Source of the DNA: Amycolatopsis sulphurea
GTDB taxonomy: Bacteria > Actinomycetota > Actinomycetes > Mycobacteriales > Pseudonocardiaceae
Direction of reading: 5' to 3'
NCBI RefSeq assembly: GCF_002564045.1
Contig: NZ_PDJK01000001.1
Location: 1,240,001-1,304,000, forward strand
Length of the DNA: 64,000 nt
Shown: in pieces, positions 16,805 to 24,915 of the stretch
Layout of the letters: each line of letters starts with the position of its first letter
Position numbering within the stretch: the stretch's first letter is position 1
Made by a program: the position numbers and the translations under genes
Notes under the pieces: generated by a model
What the model was told of the DNA's origin: nothing
What the model saw: the letters and a program-made list of their open reading frames with translations, nothing else
Database searches by the model: none

Positions 16805-17484
16805 GCCTCCTCTGCCGTACGCAAGCGCAGCCGCAGCCGGCGCAATTGTCCCTCCAGGGCACGCGGCGTCAGCGCACAGCCGACGATCTCGCATGCCTCA
16901 CGCTGGGAGTACCCGAGCGCGAGCAGCTCGATCGCCTGCCGGACCGCCGGTTTGACATGCTGGAGGAGGTCCGCCCCGGCAACGACGGCCAGGTGCCGGT
17001 CCTCTGCCGACCGTTCGGCCGTCGGACGCAGGACTTCGAGTTCGGTCAGCAGCGCCTGTGCTTCCAGTCTCCGGCACGGCTCCGTCGCGGTGAGAAAGCG
17101 GCGCCAGACGTTCGGGAACACCTCGACACAATCGTCGGTCACCCAGCTGGCCAGGGAAGTTCCTCCCCCGGGCCGCCACCCCTTGCCGGCCATCGCGCGC
17201 CTCCGGAACATGTTCAGTCCGTCGACCACAGTGTCGGTGACCAGGTCGCGGATCTCCGGCCGGCCCAGTATCAGCGACTGATGCCGCAGCACATAGCCGC
17301 GGCGCCGGCACCGCCGGAAGATCTCCCGGGTCTCGACCCAGGCTCCGACGACCGTCTGGCAATACGCGGCGATTTCCCTCGTCGCCAGCCGCCAGCTCGG
17401 CCCCGAGAATCCCGCCACACGCAGTTGCTCGAACAACGCGGCGTCTCCTTCGGCACGGTCGTCGGCGTCGTCGATCTGCGTCAT
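16801..17484 (-). CDS. Sigma-70-like regulatory protein
   Basis: 227 residues from ATG 17484, supported by GGAGGGG upstream. The middle has a helical region 2-like stretch (DTVVDGLNMFRRRAMAGKGWRPGGGTSLASWVTDDCVEVFPNVWRRFL), and the end has a region 4-like helix-turn-helix (AIELLALGYSQREACEIVGCALTPRALEGQLRRLRLRLR). This resembles the divergent ECF-like sigma factors of actinomycetes, without a recognisable anti-sigma gene beside it. Its coupling to a MerR protein is unusual. It could be a true sigma factor or a sigma-like DNA-binding protein. Confidence 0.7.
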   Translation of the reverse strand: MTQIDDADDRAEGDAALFEQLRVAGFSGPSWRLATREIAAYCQTVVGAWVETREIFRRCRRRGYVLRHQSLILGRPEIRDLVTDTVVDGLNMFRRRAMAGKGWRPGGGTSLASWVTDDCVEVFPNVWRRFLTATEPCRRLEAQALLTELEVLRPTAERSAEDRHLAVVAGADLLQHVKPAVRQAIELLALGYSQREACEIVGCALTPRALEGQLRRLRLRLRTAEEA

Positions 17485-17669
17485 GTGCACCCCTCCCGAC
17501 TGCGGTTGTCGGAGAGGATCCTCTGTCGCAGGCAGCGGCCGAACCCACACGACACACCATCATGATTTTCCGGCCGCCAGGCGTGGGCTCACCGGTGTGT
17601 GATTACCGATACCGGTTCCGACAACTTCCGACAACTCCAGCTGCCTGCGCACGGCCGAGCGGAAAGGCA

Positions 17670-17915
17670 GTGCGACACGAACGAAAGAGGTCTCCCTTGA
17701 TCGCGATCGCATTCTGCATAGCTGTCCTCACAGGGCTGATGTGCTGGCTCGTCCTCCGGCTGGACCGCACCGCGCAGCTGCGTTCCATCCGGATCAGCGC
17801 CCGGATTCGCCGGAACATCGGCATTGAATTCCGGCTCGAACGCGGCAACGGCCGTCTCGTACGGTCGAGAATGGTCCGCGCGTCCGGCCGGCGTGAGGCT
17901 GATCCATTCGGATGA
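17670..17915 (+). CDS. Small single-pass membrane protein
   Basis: 81 residues from GTG 17670 (VRHERKRSPLIAIAF...), with GGAAAGG just upstream. One strong membrane helix, LIAIAFCIAVLTGLMCWLVL, is followed by an arginine-rich cytoplasmic tail (RIRRNIGIEFRLERGNGRLVRSRMVRASGRRE). It is divergent from the sigma-like gene. I do not recognise a family, and the frame could extend upstream to 17562 without better support. Confidence 0.45.
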   Translation: MRHERKRSPLIAIAFCIAVLTGLMCWLVLRLDRTAQLRSIRISARIRRNIGIEFRLERGNGRLVRSRMVRASGRREADPFG

Positions 17916-18006
17916 TCACCGACGCACGGCGTCGCCGGCCCGTGCGTAACGGCCTACCCTCGGCGGATTCGGCAGCAGGTCCGCGACGCGAGAAAGAAGA
18001 CGATCG

Positions 18007-19431
18007 ATGGCCGATCGCGGTGCGGCGCAGAGCACGGAAAATCCGGACACCGGCGGCGATTCTCCCGCGGGCGGCGGCAAGAAGCTCCGGTCCCGGCACA
18101 TCACGATGATCGCGCTCGGCGGGATCATCGGGGCGAGCCTGTTCGTCGGTTCGGGCAACGTGGTGCGGTCGGTTGGCCCGGCGGCGGTCGTGTCGTACCT
18201 GCTCGGCGGGCTGCTCGTGTTCCTCGCCATGCGGATGCTCGGCGAGATGGCCGCGGCGCGCCCGGCCATCGGGTCGTTCATGGAGTACGCCAGAGCCGGG
18301 CTCGGCGACTGGGCGGGCTACCTCGTCGGCTGGCTGTACTGGTACTACTGGATCGGCGTCATCGCGTTCGAATCGGTGGTCGGCGGCTCGGTGCTCAACG
18401 GCTGGTTCCCGGCCGTGCCACAATGGGTGTTCTCCGTGGTGCTGCTGCTGGTTTTCACCACCACGAACCTCGTGTCCGCCCGTTCCTTCGGCGAAGTCGA
18501 ATATTGGCTGGCCGGCATCAAGGTCGCCGCGATCGTCGTATTCCTCAGCGTAGGCACGCTGTTCGCGTTCGGGCTCTGGCCGAAGGCGCACTTCGCGCTC
18601 CCCAACCTCTGGGCACACGGCGGATTCGCGCCGAGCGGCTGGTGGCCCGTGCTCAGCGGGGTGGCGATCGTGATCTTCTCCTACTTCGGTACCGAGATCG
18701 CGGTGATGGCCGCGGCCGAATCGGAGGACCCGGCCAGGGGCGTGCGGCAGGCGGTAAGCACGGTGATCTGGCGGATCCTGCTGTTCTTCGTCGGCGGGGT
18801 GCTGCTGATCGTCACCATCGTGCCGTGGAACGAGCTGCCCGATCCCCAGCAGGAAGGGCCGTTCGCGCACGCCTTCGCGCTGTTCGGGCTGCCCGGCGCC
18901 GGGCTGGTGATGAACGCGGTGGTGCTCACCGCCGCCTGTTCTGTGCTCAATTCAGGGTTGTATTCGGCGGGCCGAATGTTCTCCGCACTCGCCGAACAGG
19001 GCCTCGCGCCGCGCTTCGTGGCGCGCAAGAGCAAGGCGGGCGTACCTGCCGTGGCCGTGCTGGCGTCCACGATCGGCGGCTACGTCGCGGTCGTCGTCAA
19101 CTTCGTCGCGCCGGATTCCGGCATCTTCGATTTCGTCATGAACTCCGCCGGCCTGGTCGCGTTGTTCGTCTACACCTTCATCGCGTGCACCCAGATGCGG
19201 ATGCGGCAGAAGATGACGCCCGAGCAGCGCGCCGGGCTGAAACTGCGGATGTGGCTCCACCCGTGGCTGGGTATCCTGACCGTGACCGGCGTCGTCGCGA
19301 TCGTCGCAGTCATGCTCCTGACCGATGACGACGCTCGCACCCAGGTGTGGACGAGCATCGTGTCGCTCGCGGTGATCGCGGCGTTCTGGCCGCTTGTGCG
19401 GAGGCATCTGCGTCGGCGTGGGGTGGGATGA
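18007..19431 (+). CDS. Amino-acid permease, APC family (GABA/aromatic AAT type)
   Basis: 474 residues, about 12 membrane helices. The first helix contains the substrate-backbone motif IALGGIIGASLFVGSGNVV, and ARPAIGSFMEYARAGLGDWAGYLVGWLYWYYW is the conserved helix 3 region of the AAT group (GabP, AnsP, AroP, CycA). It would import an amino acid by proton symport. It sits alone between the small membrane protein and the truncated isomerase, so its substrate cannot be told from context. Confidence 0.92.
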   Translation: MADRGAAQSTENPDTGGDSPAGGGKKLRSRHITMIALGGIIGASLFVGSGNVVRSVGPAAVVSYLLGGLLVFLAMRMLGEMAAARPAIGSFMEYARAGLGDWAGYLVGWLYWYYWIGVIAFESVVGGSVLNGWFPAVPQWVFSVVLLLVFTTTNLVSARSFGEVEYWLAGIKVAAIVVFLSVGTLFAFGLWPKAHFALPNLWAHGGFAPSGWWPVLSGVAIVIFSYFGTEIAVMAAAESEDPARGVRQAVSTVIWRILLFFVGGVLLIVTIVPWNELPDPQQEGPFAHAFALFGLPGAGLVMNAVVLTAACSVLNSGLYSAGRMFSALAEQGLAPRFVARKSKAGVPAVAVLASTIGGYVAVVVNFVAPDSGIFDFVMNSAGLVALFVYTFIACTQMRMRQKMTPEQRAGLKLRMWLHPWLGILTVTGVVAIVAVMLLTDDDARTQVWTSIVSLAVIAAFWPLVRRHLRRRGVG

Positions 19432-19516
19432 TCGTCGGGAGTGCTGGTCTTTGGGAGGGGGTTCCCGAGGGGTTGATTGACCCGACGCCCCACCACCCCG
19501 CGGCCGGTGCAGCTCC

Positions 19517-20173
19517 TCAGCAGCCCCGCCGTTCCCGCGGCAGCCACGCCAGTGAGTCCACTGTGGATCCATCCGGTTCGTACTCCACTCCGACGTGGCC
19601 ACGGTAACCTGCCGCCTGCAGTTTCTCCAGGCATCCGGCCAGATCCAACTGCCCGGTACCCGGCTGGTGCCGCCCCGGGACGTCGGCGATCTGCACGTGC
19701 CCGATCCGCGGCGTGTGCGCAGCGATCACCGCGCCGAGGTCGTCGCCGTTGACCGCCAGGTGGTACAGATCAGCCAGCAACCGCACGTTCTCCAGCCCGA
19801 CCCGGTCGAGCACGGCCAGCACATCGGCGGCCGTCCGAAGTGGATAGTCCGGCACCCCCGACAGCGGCTCGATCACCAGCTGCGCACCAATCCCGGCCGC
19901 CGCCTCCGCCGCCGCACGCAGCTGAACCAGCGCGAGATCGTCCTGTTCGGACGGTCGAACGCCAGGAATTCGGTTGCCATACAACGCATTGAAGCTTCGA
20001 CACCCGAGCCGCTCAGCAATCCCGAGAGCGATCGTCAGCGCAGCCCGGAACTCCGCCTCCCGGCCGACCCAGGAGACCACCCCACGCTCCCCCGCCGCCA
20101 GGTCACCCGCGTAGAAGTTGAGCCCGGTCAGCTGCACCCCGGCCCGCTCGATCGACCGCACGAACCCGGCCAC
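19517..20173 (-). pseudogene. Hydroxypyruvate isomerase-like (Hyi) gene lacking its N-terminus
   Basis: 218 residues from GTG 20173 match the C-terminal 85 percent of the Hyi family: LTGLNFYAGDLAAGERGVVSW, RSFNALYGNR, VIEPLS, LLADLYHL, HVQIADVPGRHQPGTGQLD, HVGVEYEP. The frame stays open upstream through WPFDSADPGPAEV, which still resembles the family, and then hits a stop about 75 bases earlier with no start. The first ~35 residues, containing the first barrel strand, are missing. The palindromic repeat lies just beyond, so a deletion or rearrangement probably removed the 5' end. A shortened functional protein cannot be excluded. Confidence 0.7.
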
Positions 20174-20291
20174 CTCGGCAGGCCCCGGGTCGGCACTGTC
20201 GAACGGCCAGCTCCGGCGCCGTGCACCCGGAGCTGGGCCGAGACCTCATCGACCACCGTCGCCAGGTGATCCCCCGCCTCCCGAGCAGGCT

Positions 20292-20338
20292 GTGAAGGGG
20301 CCCTTCACGGACTCTGAGTCCGTGAAGGGCCCCTTCAC
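20292..20338. repeat. 47-nt nested palindrome (GTGAAGGGGCCCTTCAC family)
   Basis: Same 23+1+23 structure as the copy at 8847, here with centre base T. It lies upstream of the truncated isomerase and before the promoter of the C26 hydrolase gene. Confidence 0.9.
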
Positions 20339-20395
20339 AGCTTTCGACAGGAACCTGCCTCCCCGGGCGAACTCGGCAGAACTCGGCAGAAGGGG

Positions 20396-20425
20396 TTTGA
20401 CCCGGGCGGTCAAAGGTTCTAATCT
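20396..20425 (+). promoter_or_regulatory. Promoter with embedded operator; leaderless start of the Puu-like cluster
   Basis: -35 TTGACC (20397-20402), 17-base spacer, -10 TAATCT (20420-20425). Only seven bases separate the -10 from the ATG at 20433, so the mRNA is probably leaderless. A perfect inverted repeat TTTGACC-CGGGC-GGTCAAA (20396-20414) covers the -35 and spacer and should bind a repressor. The FadR-type protein at 26905 is the obvious candidate. Confidence 0.75.
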
Positions 20426-20432
20426 CATTCCT

Positions 20433-21191
20433 ATGTTCCATAAGCCTCTGATCGGGATCAGCGGGCGCCGGCAGCTCGCCGGGCCCGGGTTCCCGCAGGT
20501 GGTCGAAGACGCGTCCGTGGAGGTGTTCTTCGCCGACTACGCGCGTTCGGTGGCCGCCGCCGGCGGCGTCCCGGTGCTGCTCAGCGCCGAGAGCGAACCG
20601 GCCGGGGTGGCCGGGCGGCTCGACGGGCTGGTGCTGTCCGGGGGAGCCGATCTCGACCCCCGCGGTTACGGGCGCACGCCGGGGCCGCAGGCCGGACCGG
20701 CCGAGCCGCGCCGGGACGAGTTCGAGTTCGCGCTGCTCGACGCGGCGTGGGCGAGCGGGCTCCCGGTTCTCGGCATCTGCCGGGGCGCGCAGCTGATCAA
20801 CGTCGCCCGCGGTGGCACGCTCGTGCCGCACCTGCCGCCGGATGCCGGGGAGGGGCACAGTTTCCTCGGCTATCCGCGCAACCACCGGGCGCATCCGGTG
20901 GCGTTCACCGCCGGGTCGGTGCCGCACTCGCTGTTCGGCGCGGGAATCTTCGTCAACAGCCTGCACCACCAGGCGGTCGAGGAGGTCGGCGAAGGCCTCC
21001 GTGCGATCGGCCGGGCGCCGGACGGCGTGATCGAGGCGATCGAAGCCGAGCACGCGCCGGTGCTCGGTGTCCAATGGCATCCGGAGATGTTCGACGAGCC
21101 GGATCCGCTGTTCTTCTGGCTCGTCGACCGGGCGCGGCGAGACCGCCGCGAACCGCATTCCAGGGAGAGGGATCATGTCGCCATCGCTTGA
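20433..21191 (+). CDS. Gamma-glutamyl-gamma-aminobutyrate hydrolase family protein (PuuD-like, peptidase C26)
   Basis: 252 residues. Class I amidotransferase fold with the nucleophile in GICRGAQLINV and the His-Glu pair in GVQWHPE. LVLSGGADLDPRGYG is typical of PuuD-like enzymes. It hydrolyses the gamma-glutamyl group from a gamma-glutamylated amino acid made by the ligase encoded two genes downstream. The start at 20433 fits the leaderless promoter. It overlaps the next gene by 17 bases. The true substrate may be putrescine-derived or another amine. Confidence 0.92.
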   Translation: MFHKPLIGISGRRQLAGPGFPQVVEDASVEVFFADYARSVAAAGGVPVLLSAESEPAGVAGRLDGLVLSGGADLDPRGYGRTPGPQAGPAEPRRDEFEFALLDAAWASGLPVLGICRGAQLINVARGGTLVPHLPPDAGEGHSFLGYPRNHRAHPVAFTAGSVPHSLFGAGIFVNSLHHQAVEEVGEGLRAIGRAPDGVIEAIEAEHAPVLGVQWHPEMFDEPDPLFFWLVDRARRDRREPHSRERDHVAIA

Positions 21192-21957
21192 GCAACGCCA
21201 CGCGGGCCGGGTCGCGTTCGTGACCGGTGCCGGATCCGGCATCGGCCGCGGAATCGCCCGCCGGCTGGGTGCCGAGGGCGCGCGGGTCGCCTGTGTGGAC
21301 CTCGACCACGCGCGGGCGGTGGAGACCGCCAAGGCGATCGAGGACGCCGGGGGCACCGCGCTCGGGCTGGCCGCGGACGTGCGCGACCGCGCCACGGTGA
21401 AGGCCGCGTTCGAGGCCACCGCCGCGGCCTGGGACCGGTTCGACTACCTGGTGAACAACGCGGGCCTGATCACGATGTCCTCGCTGGAGGAGCTGACCGA
21501 CGAGGAATGGGATCTGGTCCTCGACGTCAACCTCAAGGGCGTCTACGTGGTCACCCAGCTGGCCATCCCCTACTTCCGCAAGGCCCAGCGCGGCGCGGTG
21601 GTCAATCTGTCCACTGTGGAGGCCGAGGTGGTGGTCTCCTCGCAGGGCTTCGCGCAGGTGCACTACAACGCGTCCAAGGGCGGGGTCAAGATGCTGACCA
21701 AGGCCCTCGCCGTGGAGCTGGCGCGCCACCAGGTCCGGGTCAACGCGGTCGCGCCCGGCCCGGTGCCCACCAACTTCCTGCCCGGCCTGGACCTGAACTC
21801 GCCCGAGGTGCTGGAGACCATGCAATCGCGGCTGCTGGTGCAGCGGCTGGGCACCCCCGACGACATCGCCGCCGCGGTCTCCTTCCTGCTCTCCGACGAC
21901 GCCTCCTACATCAGCGGCGCGCAGCTGCCGGTCGACGGCGGGTGGCTGGCGCGATGA
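21175..21957 (+). CDS. Short-chain dehydrogenase/reductase (SDR)
   Basis: 260 residues. NAD(P) motif TGAGSGIGRGIA, NNAG at the expected place, catalytic Ser in LSTVEAEVVVSSQG followed by YNASK, and the C-terminal ISGAQLPVDGGW. Asp in CVDLDHARAV after strand 2 favours NAD. It starts inside the C26 hydrolase gene and its stop overlaps the next start (ATGA). In this cluster it may oxidise an alcohol or aldehyde intermediate of the amine pathway; SDRs are not part of the classical Puu route. Confidence 0.9.
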   Translation: MSPSLEQRHAGRVAFVTGAGSGIGRGIARRLGAEGARVACVDLDHARAVETAKAIEDAGGTALGLAADVRDRATVKAAFEATAAAWDRFDYLVNNAGLITMSSLEELTDEEWDLVLDVNLKGVYVVTQLAIPYFRKAQRGAVVNLSTVEAEVVVSSQGFAQVHYNASKGGVKMLTKALAVELARHQVRVNAVAPGPVPTNFLPGLDLNSPEVLETMQSRLLVQRLGTPDDIAAAVSFLLSDDASYISGAQLPVDGGWLAR

Positions 21958-23309
21958 CCGGCCCGCTCGAACTGTCCGAACTGGACGCCCTGGGCATCGA
22001 CACGGTCGTGGTCGCCGGCGTCGACCTCTACGGCAAGCTGTTCGGCAAGCGGATGCCGGTGCGTTCGTTCCGCCGCATAGGCGAAGCCGGGCTGCACGTG
22101 TGCACCTGCGTGTACGCCTGGGACGTCACACAGGATCTGGACGAGCTGCAGGTCGACTTCGCCGGCGCGCACACCGGCTGGCACGACTTCCGGCTGCGGC
22201 CCGATCTCGGCACATTGCGCCGGGCGGCCTGGCTGGAGGACACCGCGATCTGCCTCGCCGATTCGGTCGACGAGCACACCGGCGAGCCGCTGCCGATCGC
22301 CCCGCGAAGCGTGCTGGGCGAACAGATCCGGCGGCTACGGGGCGACAGGCTCACCGCGCACACCGCCACCGAGCTGGAATTCCACCTCTACCACGGCACC
22401 CCGGACGAGCTGCGCCGCGCCGGGTACCACGACCTCTCCCCCACCACTCTCGCGCGCTCGGACTACGCGATCGCGCCGGGCAACGCGCTGGAACCGTTCT
22501 TCCGCACGGTCCGCCGGGCGCTGGAGGCGAGCGGGATCCCGGTCGAGGTGGCGCAGGCCGAATACGGCCTCGGCCAGTGGGAGATCAACCTCGAATACGG
22601 CGACGCGCTGGAGACCGCGGACCGGCACGTGCTGTACAAGAGCGCGATCCAGGAACTCGCCCGCGCGCACGGGATGACGGCCACCTTCATGGCCCGGCCG
22701 CTGACCGACGGGATGGGCTCGTCCTGCCACCTGCACGCGTCGATCGAGGACGCCGAGGGCGGGCACCCGTTCCACGACCCGGCGGCGGCCCGCACCGTCG
22801 CGCCCGCCCTGCGGCACGCCGTGGGCGGTCTGCTCCAGCACACCCCGGACCTGATGCTCTGGTACGCGCCGACGATCAATTCGATGCGCCGCCTGCTCAG
22901 CACCGATTTCGCCGGAAACGGGCTGACCTGGGGCTTCGACAACCGCACCACCACCTGCCGGCTGATCACCGGTGCCCCCGAAGCCAACCGGCTGGAGATG
23001 CGGCTACCCGGCGCGGACGTCAACCCGTACCTGGCCACCGCCGCCGTCTTGGCGAGCATGCGGGACGGCCTGTCCCACGGCACCGAGCCCGGCGAGCCCA
23101 GCCTCGGCGACGCCTACGCCGGGCAGGACACCGGCCTGCCGGAAACTCTGGCCGAGGCGGCAGAGCGATTCGACCGCAGCGCCTTCACCGCCGCGGCCTT
23201 CGGCAAGGACGTCGCCAAGCACTACGCCGACGTCGCCCGCAACGAATGGCGGGTCTTCCTCCGCTCGGTCGGCGATTGGGACCGGGAACGGTACTTCGAA
23301 AGCATTTAG
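21954..23309 (+). CDS. Glutamine-synthetase-like gamma-glutamyl (poly)amine ligase (PuuA type)
   Basis: 451 residues. The GS beta-grasp domain contains GVDLYGKLFGKRMP. The catalytic domain contains ELEFHLYHG, EYGLGQWEINLEYGDAL, GSSCHLHASI (ATP/glutamate binding) and NRTTTCRLITGAPEANRLEMRLPGADVNPYLATAA. It is closer to PuuA/GlnA3-type ligases than to GlnA. It joins glutamate to an amine or ethanolamine-like compound using ATP. It is coupled to the SDR by ATGA, and the C26 hydrolase would later remove the glutamyl group. Confidence 0.9.
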   Translation: MTGPLELSELDALGIDTVVVAGVDLYGKLFGKRMPVRSFRRIGEAGLHVCTCVYAWDVTQDLDELQVDFAGAHTGWHDFRLRPDLGTLRRAAWLEDTAICLADSVDEHTGEPLPIAPRSVLGEQIRRLRGDRLTAHTATELEFHLYHGTPDELRRAGYHDLSPTTLARSDYAIAPGNALEPFFRTVRRALEASGIPVEVAQAEYGLGQWEINLEYGDALETADRHVLYKSAIQELARAHGMTATFMARPLTDGMGSSCHLHASIEDAEGGHPFHDPAAARTVAPALRHAVGGLLQHTPDLMLWYAPTINSMRRLLSTDFAGNGLTWGFDNRTTTCRLITGAPEANRLEMRLPGADVNPYLATAAVLASMRDGLSHGTEPGEPSLGDAYAGQDTGLPETLAEAAERFDRSAFTAAAFGKDVAKHYADVARNEWRVFLRSVGDWDRERYFESI

Positions 23310-23391
23310 GGAGTGGTTCGAAGTGACTTGCACAGCGGTGCGGGTAGCGGAACCTCAGACCCCGCAGCGGTGCCGGTTCACGGCCCACAGC

Positions 23392-23408
23392 AAGCGGCTT
23401 CGCCGCTT
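23392..23408 (+). terminator. Small hairpin between ligase and permease genes
   Basis: AAGCGGC-TTC-GCCGCTT, a perfect 7-bp stem in the 139-bp gap. It may cause partial termination or set the ratio of downstream genes. Confidence 0.4.
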
Positions 23409-23448
23409 AGGAAACAGAATCTAGTCCCCACACCCCAGGTGGTCAGTC

Positions 23449-24915
23449 ATGGCGAACAACGACGTTTCCGGTCTGCACAAGGGAGTTCTCGGCCAGGGCG
23501 AGGTGATCTTCCAGGCGGTCAGCCATCTCGGCCCCGCGCTGGGGATCATCGTCATCGGCCCGCAGCTGGCCGGTCTGGTCGGCGCCGCGGTCCCGTTGAT
23601 CCTGCTGATGGCGCTGGTCGCCATTCTGCTCACCGGGCTCTGTGTCTCGATGCTCGCCCGCAAGCTGCCCTCTTCGGGCGGGTACTACAGCTACGTCAGT
23701 CACGGCCTCGGCGAACGGGCCGGGTTCGTGACCGCGTGGGCGTATTTCCTCTACGACCCGCTGATCCCGACCATCGCCACGCTGTTCACCGCGGGCATTC
23801 TCGAACCGGTCATCGAGCAGAACCTGGGCTTCCACCTGCCGTGGTGGGTGATCGTCCTGGTCCTGCTGGCGATCGTGCACTTCGCCACGGTGCGCGGGAT
23901 CCAGCCCTCGGCCCGGCTGACCGTCGCGGTCGGGATCGCGGAGAGCCTGATCATCGTGGCGTTCGCGGTGTTCCTGCTGGTGCGCACGGGATCCGCGGCG
24001 TTCACCTTCGATCCGTTCCGGCTGTCCGGCACCGGATCGAGCACGAACACGGTGTTTCTCGCCTTCGCCTTCGGCGTCCTGCTGTTCACCGGTTTCGAAT
24101 CGGCGGCGCCGCTGGCCGAGGAGACCGCGAACCCGCGGCGGGCCATCCCCCGCACCGTGGTGATCTCGATCATCGCGGTCGGCGCGGTGTGGGTGCTGGC
24201 CGGCTATGCGATGGTGGTCGGCTGGGGCACCGGTTCGCTCGCGGACATCGGTGCCGGGGAAAACGCGTTCTTCGCCCTCGCCGACCGGTTCTCCGGCTGG
24301 GCGTGGCTGCTGCTCGCGCTGGCCCTGCTGAACTCGTCGCTGGCGTCCGCGCTGGCGGGGCAGAATGCCGGCGCGCGGGTGCTGTACACGCTGGGGCGCA
24401 GCGGAATCCTGCCCCGGCGGCTGGCCGCGGTGCATCCGAAGCACCGGACCCCGGTCGCCGCGCTCACCGCGACCACCCTGCTCAACGTCGCAGTCTGCCT
24501 CGGCGTCGGGTCCTGGCTCACGCCGACCGGGGCGTTCAGCTTCGTCGGGCTGTTCGTCACGCTCGGCGTGATCGTGGTGTACGTGCTGGGGAACCTCTCG
24601 GTGATCCGGTTGTTCCGCACCCGGTTCCGCGCCGAATGGCATCCGGTCAAGCACGTGCTCCTGCCGGTGCTGGCGAGCGCGATCCTGCTCGTCGGCCTGT
24701 ACTACACGGTCTGGCCGTTCCCGGTCTGGCCGCTGAACCTCGCCGCCGCGATCGTGGCCGGCTGGCTCGTGCTCGGCCTGGTGCTCTCGCTCGTGCTGTG
24801 GCGGACCCGGCGCGAGGGCCTCATCGCGGCCGCGCAACTGCTCACCGACACCACCGACGAACCCACCGGAACCGAATCCCCCGTCCCGTCGACCGCGAAG
24901 GACCCGACTCCGTGA
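23449..24915 (+). CDS. Amino-acid/polyamine permease, APC family (PuuP-like)
   Basis: 488 residues, about 12 membrane helices. SGLHKGVLGQGEVIFQAVSHLGPALGIIVIGPQLAGLVGAA is the APC N-terminus. SGGYYSYVSHGLGERAGFVTAWAYFLYDPLIP and FESAAPLAEETANPRRAIPRTV are conserved loops. It imports the amine or amino acid that the neighbouring ligase glutamylates. Its stop overlaps the GTG of the aldehyde dehydrogenase (GTGA at 24912). Confidence 0.92.
   Translation: MANNDVSGLHKGVLGQGEVIFQAVSHLGPALGIIVIGPQLAGLVGAAVPLILLMALVAILLTGLCVSMLARKLPSSGGYYSYVSHGLGERAGFVTAWAYFLYDPLIPTIATLFTAGILEPVIEQNLGFHLPWWVIVLVLLAIVHFATVRGIQPSARLTVAVGIAESLIIVAFAVFLLVRTGSAAFTFDPFRLSGTGSSTNTVFLAFAFGVLLFTGFESAAPLAEETANPRRAIPRTVVISIIAVGAVWVLAGYAMVVGWGTGSLADIGAGENAFFALADRFSGWAWLLLALALLNSSLASALAGQNAGARVLYTLGRSGILPRRLAAVHPKHRTPVAALTATTLLNVAVCLGVGSWLTPTGAFSFVGLFVTLGVIVVYVLGNLSVIRLFRTRFRAEWHPVKHVLLPVLASAILLVGLYYTVWPFPVWPLNLAAAIVAGWLVLGLVLSLVLWRTRREGLIAAAQLLTDTTDEPTGTESPVPSTAKDPTP

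Noticed and set aside
13611..16862. A 1083-residue reverse-strand frame opposite the acyl-CoA ligase and ThDP lyase
   Set aside because: It is the complement of two well-supported genes, has arginine/glycine-rich composition without domains, and arises from GC-rich third positions.
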